Below are positions 10,139 to 21,142 of a DNA stretch of 64,000 bases, one piece after another. The notes below the pieces were generated by a model, which saw only the letters and a program-made list of their open reading frames with translations, had not been told where the DNA came from and did not search any database. The stretch is from the NCBI RefSeq assembly GCF_030269925.1, contig NC_085116.1, positions 8,742,001 through 8,806,000 on the forward strand, written 5' to 3'. Position 1 is the stretch's first letter, and every line of letters begins with the position of its first letter. Origin of the DNA: Bombyx mori. Its lineage: Eukaryota > Arthropoda > Insecta > Lepidoptera > Bombycidae. The position numbers were made by a program, and so were the translations under genes.

Positions 10139-10480
10139 CTAACAGCGGGTAGCCTTAGGGGCTATTCGAGCTAGGCACGGTTTGGTGTGTAAGCTCACCG
10201 GACTCAAGCTGGGTGACTGTGATAACATTAACCATAGCAAGAGCAGTACTTCGTTGAAATCAACACCTAAACAATCGCGACCTACTGAGAAGATCCGGCG
10301 AGAAACACAGTGAGTTTTGGGCAACGGGCTAGGTTGCACATCGAACGCTTTTTTGCATTCGACGTGTTCAACGAGATCAATGAACGGTGCTTGGGGTAAC
10401 CAAAATACCGAGAGTAGATCGGGAGGATCCGATAAGTTGAGCTTAATGCGACGACAGCTTTACGTTGCTCCGTCGTCTGT
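10139..10480 (-). mobile_element. degenerate Jockey-like LINE 3' fragment
   Basis: Reverse-strand reading retains CRRIKLNLSDPPDLLSVFW, then FDVQPSP and the TTTCTCGCCGGATCTTCTCA core, aligning with the ORF2 C-terminus and 3' region of the copy at 1-3843. The downstream arm of the predicted pseudoknot stem 2 is lost, so this copy is old. Confidence 0.7.
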
Positions 10481-10574
10481 GTCAGATGTAATTCGAGACA
10501 GCCATGATAAGAGGATGAACGTGCCTCGCCACTTTCTCGAAGAAATATTGAACCAACCGTTTCATGTGTCATAG

Positions 10575-11242
10575 ATAGTTTAATAAAATATTATATTAAC
10601 TATTATATTAATAAAATATTATCACTTAATTCTTTTCGTCCGCTGCCAAATCAACTGTAAGGTGATGTGAAACACTTACGGGACAAGAGCCTCACGATAT
10701 TCTTCATCCCACTATCGGGATTCCGTGTAGAAAAGGAACTATCTCAAGCATCGTCGCATCTGTCTGAGATGGTGGGCTCGCTGCGTTCAGCAATTACTAA
10801 TAATTCAATATTCTAGATTTCGTACAAAATCAGGAGTCCATTTGCACTGCATTTCCAATGCTTTAGCGAATATTCGTACAATTTCGAGGAGATATAGGGT
10901 TTTGAGAATGGAAAAGACTTGTCAATAATACTTTTTTTTACCTTAATTCTAATAAATATGAAACTCAATGAAACCATTGGAATGTTTGCATTATGTTTAA
11001 TTCTCATTTTTATTAAATAATCCATAATGGTAAGGCAAAAAACATAATATATTAAGACATTAAGCCTTGAGGTTCCCTTTTACTATCATCTATCTATTAA
11101 GATACAATTTGTAACAATACATTGGCAAATTAAACTGTCTAGCATTCTTTGAACATTTCATCAATTTTATAAAATAAATGTCATTTAAGGCCAGTAAGTG
11201 AATTCTGCTTAAAATACGTAACATAAATAAACTAACAATTTT
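10575..11242. other. intergenic, GRASP 3' flank
   Basis: A+T-rich sequence containing the probable 3' UTR of the minus-strand GRASP gene. No other feature was recognised. Confidence 0.5.
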
Positions 11243-13578
11243 TCATGATAATAAGTCTTGCTTTTGGTGTAATGATTGTTGCTGGTGAATTTCTTGTATA
11301 GTTGAAACGGGAAGTGTAGCACTAACTGTTATAGAAGGCATACCTGGTAATGAGACAGGTGTTACAACTGATACTCCTGTTGAAATTGGAGGTGGTTGTA
11401 TTGGTGTTGCAGCAAAATTGCTCATGTCAAATGTAGGTACTAGATTTGGTGCAGTTGTAGGGAAAGCAGCTGGAGTCACAGAAGCCTGAGACTGACTATA
11501 ATTTGGCATCATTGGTATGTATGGCTGAGGCTGATTCATCGGCATACCAGGCAGACTGGGCAGTGGTGCTGGAGGCTGCATACTAGATACTGATGGTATG
11601 CTTCCAAGTTGAGTCAATGTTGCATCTGCAAAATCTTCAGACAAGATTTCATCTTAATAAAGTATCTTTTATAATAAAAACAAACAATATGAAAATTTAA
11701 TTACTTACTACTAGAATATGCAGCCATGTTAGATACCATAGACTGTGCAGAGGAGGATGGTGACTGTTGGGTTGGCTGCTCTACAATGTTTTCGATAGAG
11801 TTTTGCTGTGGATACTGCAAATATTGTTCATTAAACTTATTCGGAGATGGGAAATTTCCAGGGGTAACCATTGGTACTCCGGTCAAAAATGGTGGAGGGG
11901 GATTCTGTTGTTCCCCTTCAGCATTCGCGTTAATAACAGGGCTGGCTTTCTCATCATTTACAGTTAGTTTTTGGTTTTGAGATACTGTATTTTGTGGAAT
12001 ATAAGTTTGTTGAGACACCTGAAAGACAACATTATTATTATTAACAACAACAGTTTTTCTTTCAATTACAATTTTTTTCAAACTAAAGATTTCTACATTA
12101 TTATTAAGTTCCAATAAAAAATTAGTACATTAAATAAAGCTAGTAATTCATACTTAAAAAATATGATAGTAAATTAATTATTTATTTTAAATATTCACAT
12201 ACAATGGATCCCCGGTAATCTGGCCCTTGTCTAATCTGGCACCCTTTATATTGACTCCAATATTTTTTGAGAATTTTCGCTAATATAGATAATGCATGAT
12301 TGAACAGATTACAAATTGTATGTGCCACCACTATTGTACTAGACATGTAGGTATCTTTTTGATTCGAATTGCTTAATTTGAATTTGAATTGTATATGATA
12401 GTGGTGAAGCCTAGATCGCGTTCATTATTTAATGTGTACTAGCTGACCCGGCAGACTTCAGACAGAAATCGTTGGATTAGAAGTTACACGTGTAAACAAA
12501 AATGTAGATTATAAGGGTTCTTAGGCAGTCAAAATAAGCCGACAAATTTATTAGTTCGACACTGGCCTACAAAACATTTATCAGATTACCAGGAGTCCGC
12601 TGTATTAAAAAGTTTTACTGAAATAATTTATTTATAAATTTTTACCTGCTTTACATGAAATAATTGATTTTTCATAGTTTAGCATAATCATATAAAAGAA
12701 ATTAAATCAAAATTTAAAGAAAAAAAACATTACATACCATTCCTGGATTGTACAGTTGCTGTGGAGAGTTAGTAGGAGGACTATGCCTTATGGGAATTCT
12801 ATGCAAGTAGCCATACCCTATGCCACATCCCAAGCTACCATCCCCTCCCCAGTTATGGTTTGGTGTTATGAGAACCTCACGACATGTATCATCATTTGCA
12901 TTATATACATACAACTTTAGAGCTCTTCCTTCATGAGCCTCTATGAGAGTGAATAAGTCTTCACTTTCATGCAAAATAGAATCTGAACCTATTATATAAT
13001 CAGAGAATGGTCTAAGGCCAGCTAGTTCTGCTGGAGATGATGGATGTACTTCCTGAAAAACAATATTAAGCATCCAAATTGTTACAATTCATTTACCAAT
13101 TAAATTGTTGAAATGGATTTTTTGATTGATATGTTACACTTACCAATACATGCCACACATTTTCATTGGCGCCTTCGAAGGAGCAAAATCTGATACTAAC
13201 ACCAAGCAATCCTTGGCCACCCCAGTTAGCACTTGGTGTGATCATTACCTCTCTTACTGATTGTGTCTTACTGCTGTATATAAGCATTTTGATAGGTTTA
13301 TCAACGTTGTTTTTTAACAATTCTTTTAATGTGTCATTGTCTTGGTCTAATCTGGTAGTCTCAATTGCTAAAATGAAGTCAAAAAATGCTTCAAGATTAG
13401 CTTTTTGGCCGGGTGAACCCTCTTGAACCTATAATAATAAATAATATAATGATTGGCGTGTAAATAATACTCTTATGAACCAGAGTAATTAAAGTAATAT
13501 CGTTAAAAAACAAACCCGTAAAACATGATATCCCTCAGTTCCACCTCCAGGAACTTCAGTGCTGTGTGAGGAGCCCAT
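11243..13578 (-). CDS. Grasp65: Golgi reassembly-stacking protein (GRASP65/55 homologue), complete
   Basis: Five exons, read from high to low coordinate: 13578-13516, 13428-13144, 13052-12738, 12018-11709 and 11652-11243. Phases join cleanly to 460 aa. The start [20 protein letters not shown] is the hallmark GRASP N-terminus, and Gly2 is the expected myristoylation site for Golgi membrane anchoring. Exon 2 encodes the first PDZ-like GRASP domain ([37 protein letters not shown]). Exon 3 encodes the second ([37 protein letters not shown]). The last two exons are the Pro/Gln/Ser-rich regulatory tail. Known role of the family: trans-oligomers that stack and link Golgi cisternae and support unconventional secretion. 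Intron 3 contains a decayed repeat starting CTAGCTGACCCGG at 12439. The gene is divergent from hyccin, with about 18 kb of transposons between them. Confidence 0.95.
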
Positions 13579-13805
13579 TGAGATCCGTATATCACTTAGT
13601 TATTATACGAGGGATGTTTGGATATAGTTATACTGGCCTCAAGTTATTTGTCTATTTCAAAATATAATAAACACCCTAACTTTATCGTCTATCGTTCAGT
13701 TCAATTTTGGTTTTGCTTTTTGACATTGACTGCTGGTTTTGACGTGGCACTATGCACCGGTGTATAATTCTGTGTTATCTATGCCCAAAGGTATAAAATC
13801 AGTGC
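13579..13805. promoter_or_regulatory. GRASP upstream region, left part of a split intergenic spacer
   Basis: This is the 5' flank of GRASP up to the LINE insertion point. The last 13 bp (13793-13805) are the LINE target duplication. Together with 19229-19774 it probably formed the original compact spacer between GRASP and hyccin. No specific promoter motif is claimed. Confidence 0.4.
13793..13805 (+). repeat. target-site duplication, left copy
   Basis: ATAAAATCAGTGC here is repeated exactly at 19216-19228 after the LINE poly(A). It defines the insertion boundaries; the first A could belong to the tail. Confidence 0.9.
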
Positions 13806-13954
13806 GGAGAAAGGGCGGGAACGTCAAAATAAATAGGCGCTTTTTTCAAGTTAATTTTAATTTATTTGGTTTTAGCCCTTTTTTACGACATTGTTTCTTA
13901 ATTTTTCACTGTGTTAGAGTTTAAAATTATATTCCATAAGTGTGTTCCGTATTA

Positions 13955-15079
13955 ATGGACGATGACGACAGGGGTGAGGGCTTCAGCTCCGCCCCTGTGT
14001 CCGCTCCCAAAATAATGGGAAAACGAAGATTGACCTCATCTGAATACGACGAAAGCCGCAAAATAAAAATGACTTTCATTAAAAATAAGCGCGGTCTTTT
14101 TAAAGACCACCATGCTCTTTATGAAGACCTTACAAAAAAAGAATACCCAGTGCTTCTTCAGTCAAGCCTCTCGCAACCAAATAACAGAGTCCCAATGGAT
14201 CTGTTAAGAATAAACAAATCTTTAAAAAATGTTCAAGGGGTACAGTATGTCAAAGCTGCTGGAAACTTTTTTGCTAAAGTTTACTTTGGCTGTGCTCGGG
14301 ATGCCAACACTTTTTTATTAGATGTAAGCTTTATGGAGTTAAATAATTGGACAGCAAAAATACCTTACGATAGCATTGAGAGTCAAGGAATTATTCGAGC
14401 TCCTGTGGAATTAGATGAAGAATCTCTTTTAGTAAATTTAAAAGCTTCATGCACAATACTCGGAGTAAAAAGATTTTTCAAAAAACAAGAGAATGGAAGT
14501 GACAAGCCACTGCAAACTGTGCTGGTTACATTTTTGGCGTCTAGCCATCCTGATCACGTCACATACGAGCATATTTGGATGCCTGTTTCGGATTATATTA
14601 GACCTGTGTTACAGTGCTTCAAATGCTACAAATTCGGACATGGAAGTGGTGCCTGTAAAGCCACTCAAGTTTGCTCTATTTGTTCAGGCAATCATTTTTA
14701 TAAGGAGTGCAGCACTCCCAACATCTTCAAGTGCTCCAACTGCAGTGGGCCACATTCTGCAGTTTCTTACTCTTGCTCAGTAAAGGCAGCCAAGGTTGCT
14801 GAAGTTAAAAATAAGATCATCGGCAAGCAAACATCATATGCAGCCATACTAAAGACTCCTGTTATTAAGAACCCCGTGACCTCTTCTGACATACCTATAT
14901 CTGCGAAGACCCCTCAAGGTAGGGCTTTAATTTCAGACATTATCAATTCAGAAATTGTCATCAGAACCATTACAAAAACTTTAATAGAATTGTTAAAGAA
15001 AAAGGATTCTAAATCCCCTTCTGGACCTATATCTACTCAATTAATTAAAGAAATGCTAGTAACGAATTTTACATCATAA
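13955..15079 (+). CDS. LINE ORF1 (gag-like, zinc knuckles)
   Basis: The start ATG at 13955 (MDDDDRGEGFSS) is preferred; the frame could extend only to an upstream GTG. The protein is 374 aa. A central region of RRM-like length is followed by Cys/His knuckles at about residues 222-275 (CFKCYKFGHGSGAC, CSICSGNHFYKEC, CSNCSGPHSAVSYSC). A Lys-rich tail comes next. This is the RNA-binding, particle-forming ORF1 of an RNase H-bearing LINE. The stop lies 3 nt before the ORF2 ATG (TAA ATT ATG), a layout that favours reinitiation. Confidence 0.85.
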   Translation: MDDDDRGEGFSSAPVSAPKIMGKRRLTSSEYDESRKIKMTFIKNKRGLFKDHHALYEDLTKKEYPVLLQSSLSQPNNRVPMDLLRINKSLKNVQGVQYVKAAGNFFAKVYFGCARDANTFLLDVSFMELNNWTAKIPYDSIESQGIIRAPVELDEESLLVNLKASCTILGVKRFFKKQENGSDKPLQTVLVTFLASSHPDHVTYEHIWMPVSDYIRPVLQCFKCYKFGHGSGACKATQVCSICSGNHFYKECSTPNIFKCSNCSGPHSAVSYSCSVKAAKVAEVKNKIIGKQTSYAAILKTPVIKNPVTSSDIPISAKTPQGRALISDIINSEIVIRTITKTLIELLKKKDSKSPSGPISTQLIKEMLVTNFTS

Positions 15080-15082
15080 ATT

Positions 15083-18000
15083 ATGGATAGTTCTACTCAA
15101 TCTTATATGCATAATTCTGTTGGTCAGTTTAATATCATTCATTGGAACTCTAGAAGTTTATTTCCTAAATTAGATCAACTTAAAGATTTCCTCAGTAAAC
15201 TTGACAAGTGTGTTGATATGATTTTATTCAATGAAACCTGGTTAACTTCACATAAAATCATCAAATTACCTGGATTTAATGTTATAAGAAGAGATTCCAA
15301 CCACCCACATGGTGGGGTTGCTATTGCATTACGCTCTAAGTATAAATTTAAAATAATAGACACAATTTCTCAATATCATTTTCAAAATATTTTAATTACA
15401 GTTTACATTAATAATTTTTCTTTTGACATTCTATGTGTTTACATTCCTCCACCACCAAATGGTAAGTTCACTATTAATTTATTGAAAGATTCATGTTCTA
15501 AATTTGTTTCAAATAATTATTTAATAATTGGTGACTTCAATGCACATCATGCTTCCTGGAGTTCAAGAGTCAATGATAGAAGAGGTAAAGCCCTTCATGA
15601 TTATGTGGAAAGTTCTGAGTTAGTTTGTTTAAATGATGACACAATCACAACCTTTGCTCCATTTGGTCAACAAGGAAATGTATTGGATCTAGTATTCGCT
15701 TCCCCTGCTCTTAGCTCTAGTTGCACAGTTTCTGTCCTTGATGATTTGCTCAGTAGTAATCATTTCCCACTACTTATTGAAGTCTTTAACGATGCTTTTC
15801 TTCCTTCCCATCCTTCCTTTGGCCCGACCACCTCTTCAATAAATCAAGTTGATACACTAGATAATACCTCTTTAGCTAACATAAATTTTAATAAGATTGA
15901 CTGGTCAAAATTTAATAACTTATGTGAAAGTGAGTTTTCAAGTTTTAGCTTCGCTGATAACCCTCTTGAAAATTATAATATGTTTTTGAGTATTTTACAT
16001 GACATATTAATGACTTTTGACAAAAAGTGTTACTCGCACAAAAAACGGAATTGTTCCAAAGCTGTTCCTTGGTGGAATGCTGATTGTGACCGCGTAGTTT
16101 TACAAGCCAAAGTTGCTTTATTATCGTAGAAGCATTATCCAAATATGGAAAACTATATTATTTTCAAAAAGCTGGACGCTTTGAAGAAAAGAACTTTATA
16201 TGAAATAAAACGTTCAAGCTGGATGAATCTTTGCTCATCATTCAATCGATTGACTTCGAGTAAAATTATTTGGGATCACATTCGTAGATTTAAACACGCT
16301 AAACCCAATTATATTTCTTCGTCTTCAAGTTTTTTTCAAAATCCCGCTAATGCATCTTTGTTTTTGGACTCGATAACTGGTTCTGAGAATGAAATTTCTG
16401 AATCTAAGTTACAAGATTTTTTTAACAGCCACGGAAAACCGGAGGCTCAATGGATGGTAGATCCATTCTCTATGGGCGAATTTGCGACTGCGTTAGAAAA
16501 TAAAAAGGAAACCTCCCCTGGTCCTGATTTCATCCCTTATAAAGTAATCAAAAATCTTCCCCAGTATGCTAAGGAAATTTTATGGCAAATATTTAATGAT
16601 CTTTGGCAAAACAACTGTATTCCTTCGAATTGGAAAACTCAACATGTAGTACCGATTTTAAAGCTCTACAAGGATCCCAACTGTATCAATTCTCACAGAC
16701 CCATTTCATTAACTTCTTGTTTTTCGAAAATTTTCGAAACTATGTTAAAAAACAGGTTAGAGTGGTTTACTGAAAATAACAACTTAATACCAAGTACTCA
16801 ATACGGATTTCGTAAAGGTAAAAGTACGATAGATAACTTAAGCTGTTTGATTGGCGATATTAAAAATAACTTCCATAATAATCAATTTACATTAGCGGTA
16901 TTTTTAGATATTAAAGGGGCTTTTGATAATATAGATCATTCCTACCTTATTGAAAGTCTACATTCTTTAGGCTTTCCAGGACATGTTCTGTTCTGGCTGT
17001 ACAATTTTCTGAACAAGCGCTCTATGTTTTTGAAAATTAAATCTAGTTTATTTGGTCCTAAAATTTCTACTAAAGGTACTCCTCAAGGTTGCGTTTTATC
17101 ACCTCTCATATTCATACTTAGTTTAGTACGTTTCATAAAGAAAATTCCAAATTCTGTTAAACATTTATTTTTTGCTGACGATCTTGTTCTCTATGTAAAC
17201 TGTAATGATATTAAAAGTGGTGAATCGGTTATGAATAGTTGTTTGCGTAATATTTACGATTTACTTACTAATTCCCTAAAGCTTGAGGTCAATATTTCCA
17301 AAAGTTCTGCAATTTTATTTTCCCAAAATGGATTGCATTACCCTAAAGTTTTATACAATTATGATATTATTCCTGCTCAATCTTTCGTAAAATATGTTGG
17401 TCTTTCTCTAGATTTTGATCTTTCGTGGAAAACTCATATTGATGTTATTTGTAAAAGAGCTGAATTAGGTTTGAATATATTAAAATCGCTAACTGGAGTA
17501 AAATGGGGAGCTGATCCCAAAGTTTTAAAAACTATTTACATTGCAACAATCCGAAGCCATTTCGATTATGGCAGTATGTTCTTTTCGGACGCGAATTTTT
17601 CTATTCTTAGGAAATTAGATATTGTGCAAAATAGAGCATTACGAATAATTACTGGTGCTATGATGTCGTCTCCAATTAATTCCTTGGAAGTTGAGGCTGG
17701 TATTGTTCCTCTATACATACGAAGAAGTTTTATAATAGATAATTATTGCCTTAAGCTTATTAGCCGTGATAATCAAGTAACTTACAGGTATTTGAAGTAT
17801 GCAAATATTCCAAATTATAATTTAATTCCGCTTCCTAATTCTTCATCCATATCCAGTGCCATAACGTACTTGAATTTTGTATTTCAGGATGTGGTATTTT
17901 GGTCTACCCTATTGCCTTGTTTCGAATATAACTTTCATGACATGTTGAGAGATGTGGCTATTGATCTAATCAAGTTTAAATCTAAAAATGATTTTCTGGA

Positions 18001-18901
18001 GTTCCTTGAAGATAAGACTTATTTTGTTAAAGTGTATACAGATGGCTCTAAAACTAAAGATAGAACTAGTTTTGCATTTTTTGATTCGTCCATGAACATA
18101 GGATCAGTTTATAAATGTAGCAATTTTTTCTCTGTTTTTTCGGCTGAAGTACTAGGCATTATATATGCTTTAGAGCACATTCGAGTAAATTACTCTGCAG
18201 GGGACAAAATTTTAATTCTATCTGATTCAATGAGCGCCTTGCAAGCTCTTAAAAATAAATGTATTAGTGCATCTGTAAATTATTTAATTTATAAGTTAAG
18301 AAGTTGTTTGAGTTTTTTGTATTTCAGAAATATATTTGTTGAATTTTGTTGGGTGCCAGGTCACTCTGGTATTGTGGGTAATGAATTTGTTGATAAATTA
18401 GCGAAATCTACAAAAGATATAAATATTTCCGATTTTAAAGTTCCGTACTCAGATTTAGTTTATTCAATTAAACAAAATATGATGAAACGTTGGTCTAATT
18501 ACTTGTCTAAGTCCAGAGAAACGAAAGGTAAATGGTTAGCTGAAATAGTCCCAGTACCTAGTACTAAATCTTGGTTTGATAATTTTAGATTCTTCCCGGG
18601 AAGAGCCTTTATATCGATTATTTGTAGATTACGTATAGGCCACGGCCATTTTCCTGCGCATCTTTTTAGATTAAAGTTAAGTGAATCAGCTGCATGTACT
18701 TATTGTAACTCTGGCATGTGTGATCTAGATCATATTTTTTTTAATTGTCCTGAATTCAATCAACAGAGATTATTGTTTAATGCATTATGTAAAGACACAG
18801 GCTTAAAATCTATTCCTAATTCCATTCAAGGTATTTTAAAGCTTCCACAACTATTCTCAATAGTGTATAATTTTGTACTTCACACTATAGAACGACTATG
18901 A
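15083..18901 (+). pseudogene. LINE ORF2 (endonuclease, RT, RNase H) with one in-frame stop
   Basis: A single frame of 1,272 codons is interrupted only by TAG at 16127-16129. The N-terminal endonuclease shows NETWLTS, GDFNAHHASW and SSNHFPLL. The RT shows KKETSPGPDFIPY, HRPISLTSC, YGFRKGKST, FLDIKGAFDN, GTPQGCVLSPLI and FADDL. The RNase H shows VYTDGSKTKD, SAEVLGIIYALEH, LSDSMSAL and WVPGHSGIVGNEFVDKLA. A Cys/His motif (CTYCNSGMCDLDHIFFNC) closes the protein. The stop falls in the linker between the endonuclease and the RT, so each half could fold, but no full-length protein is expected. It is probably a point mutation. Confidence 0.9.
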
Positions 18902-19215
18902 ATGTATAATTCATGAATGTATCATAGGTCTCCTGCTTATGTGCAAGTTTAATTATTTTTTTATAACGACTCATGTTCTTTTTTGTTGTTTGTTGAAAGA
19001 AAACTTGTATTTTTTTATAGTAAGTTCTTGCAATTCATTTTGTCATTAATTTGTTGTTTTCAATTATTTGTAATTGTTTCTTGGTTTGGTTTGTTTCGTT
19101 TATTTGTGTTTTTATTGTAAGTTCTAGTTCATGTTCTATTTTTTTGTAAAATTAGCTTAAGCTGATGGCCGTGTTGCCAATGCTTTCAATAAATTAAAAA
19201 AAAAAAAAAAAAAAA

Positions 19216-19228
19216 ATAAAATCAGTGC
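19216..19228 (+). repeat. target-site duplication, right copy
   Basis: Exact repeat of 13793-13805, directly after the LINE poly(A). Confidence 0.9.
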
Positions 19229-19774
19229 AATTCACAACCAATCACAGATCTTGATGTATACATAATAACAATTTTGATTGGATCATGTGACACAGCTGTT
19301 TAAGGGCTTGCCACAAATTACTAATCTGTGCTACAAAATCAATAGCTTATTGGGACTTTTTGACGGGAACGCGTGGAGTGAAGTTATGTGATTTGTTTTA
19401 TTTTGCCTATTTAGTGTTTCTTCAGGTTTAAATGTGTAATAGCGCTGGTTTATCAACTGTTTAGTGTCTGTGAAAGCGCACAAATATGGGAAAATGAAAC
19501 AACGCCGCTGAACGTAATTTCTCGGGATCCTCCAAAAAGTCCACTGAAAAAATCTCAGTAAATGACAATTTTACTGAGATTATATTTCACCCCTTAACAT
19601 TTCATTCATTTTAATCAACCTCATTTCATTTCATTCATATCATTTTTCATTTATAAAAGTTTTCAATAAAATTAAAATAAGACTTGACCTAAAGGTCTTA
19701 GTTACCAAGTCATAAAATGTCTTAAAAATAAAATAAAAAATACATAGTATCGCATAGATTAAACACTTATATTA
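19229..19774. promoter_or_regulatory. right part of the original GRASP-hyccin spacer
   Basis: Unique-looking sequence between the LINE and the inverted-repeat DNA element, with a CCAAT motif (ACCAATCAC) near 19237. The hyccin ATG exon at 32735 is preceded by a splice acceptor, so a noncoding first hyccin exon and its promoter probably lie here. This is inference; no transcript evidence is available. Confidence 0.35.
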
Positions 19775-20927
19775 GGTACCGGTAAAATGGGGCGTTTAGG
19801 GATTGAGAGGCGAATCGGGAAAAAACCGGAAAAATCTTTCGACGCTCAATATAAGTTTTATATTCGTTGCAAAATCTTCCATTTTTTGTAGTTTAATAGT
19901 AGAATGTTGAAAGTTCACAAAACAACTCTGAATATGCATGATAATAGCTGCTAACTTATAAAAAATCGCGTTTCAAATTAACTTCCTGTGGTGGTAATTA
20001 TTTTAGTGCTAGAAACTTTGCTCTCTTTTATTTATTTGATAATAATAGAAGACGACTATGATTTATAAACGTTATTTAGTGTTTGAACCAGCATATATAT
20101 TAAAGGTAAGTCTCAGTTGTTATTGGTTTTAATGTATTTGATTAAATAAAAATACATGTAAAAATCTGTTGTTTTTGGGGATATTAGGGACGTCTTAGGT
20201 ACAAATAACAACGAAAAAGGGGTCAATTGGGATGAGAATACGTGAAATGGAAACGACCTAAGTATAAATAGGTACAGGTTTGTAGGGTTGTCTATGTAGT
20301 TATAACAATATTTTTTTAAATTTGTTGTTAAAAATCTGGTTTATTCGAAGCGAAATTGGGAATAAGTCTTTAGTTGAAATAGATAAGCAATTTAATATAA
20401 GTAAGTCGATTTTGCAGAGACATGTAACAAGATCAATGAAATCTCAAGGTGGACAAAAATGTCTAAGTAATACTTAATAAAATATTAAATATTTGTTCAG
20501 AGTGGGGGTATTCATCTGATTAATCCATGGAATAACCGACACACCTAATCTCTTAACCCAGATAGAAATATCAGCACTGTCGATTGCACCTATAATTGAG
20601 GTGATGTCTGCCATGTACTTTTGTCAGTTTTTAAATTTTTTTTATTGATGATCATTTTGTTGGTGCAACTAAATAAATAAATTAATTAAAACTATATATA
20701 AAAATAAAAGTAGTGCCAACCCTAGCCAATTTCTCATTTCATCCCAATTAACCGCAATTTTCGGGTAAATAGGGATTACACCTATTTTTGCATTTTTTGC
20801 TTAAACTGGAATGCTAGTTGCATAATTTTAAATTGGACAACAAAGATGCCCCCAAGACTCAATCATTTTGATCCTGATATAGCATTATATAATATTAAGT
20901 GTATAATCTATGATTATATACATCAAC

Positions 20928-20938
20928 AACTACCTTAA
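20928..20938 (+). repeat. LINE B target-site duplication, left copy
   Basis: AACTACCTTAA is repeated at 32317-32327. The intact DNA element at 57452 carries this site once, which confirms the insertion point. Confidence 0.9.
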
Positions 20939-20948
20939 GATTAATGTC
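20937..20948 (+). repeat. LINE A target-site duplication, left copy
   Basis: AAGATTAATGTC recurs at 26734-26745, where its leading A residues merge into the LINE A poly(A). Confidence 0.85.
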
Positions 20949-21142
20949 GAGGAAAGCGCGGGAAACTTCGTTTATGGTAGACGTATTTTTCACGGTGGTG
21001 AAAATTTAATTTAATTTTATAGTTAAAACGCGGAGGATAAGCTGGTAGTGTAAGTTTTAGTAATATATGTAATCTTTGTATCATATTTGTGTATAGTGTC
21101 ATCGTATAGTTGGTAAGTTTTTATAATTTTTGTAAATATTGT

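Larger units (their letters stand above)
13806..19215 (+). mobile_element. full-length RNase H-bearing LINE (I-group-like)
   Basis: The element runs from GGAGAAAGGGCGGG just after the left target duplication to a poly(A) ending at 19215. It has a 5' UTR of about 150 nt, ORF1, ORF2 with endonuclease, RT and RNase H, and a 3' UTR of about 300 nt. The 13-bp duplication shows that the 5' end is intact or nearly so. RNase H after the RT excludes typical Jockey or R1 elements and suggests the I/LOA group. ORF2 carries one in-frame stop (16127-16129); otherwise there is little decay, so the insertion is recent. Confidence 0.9.
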
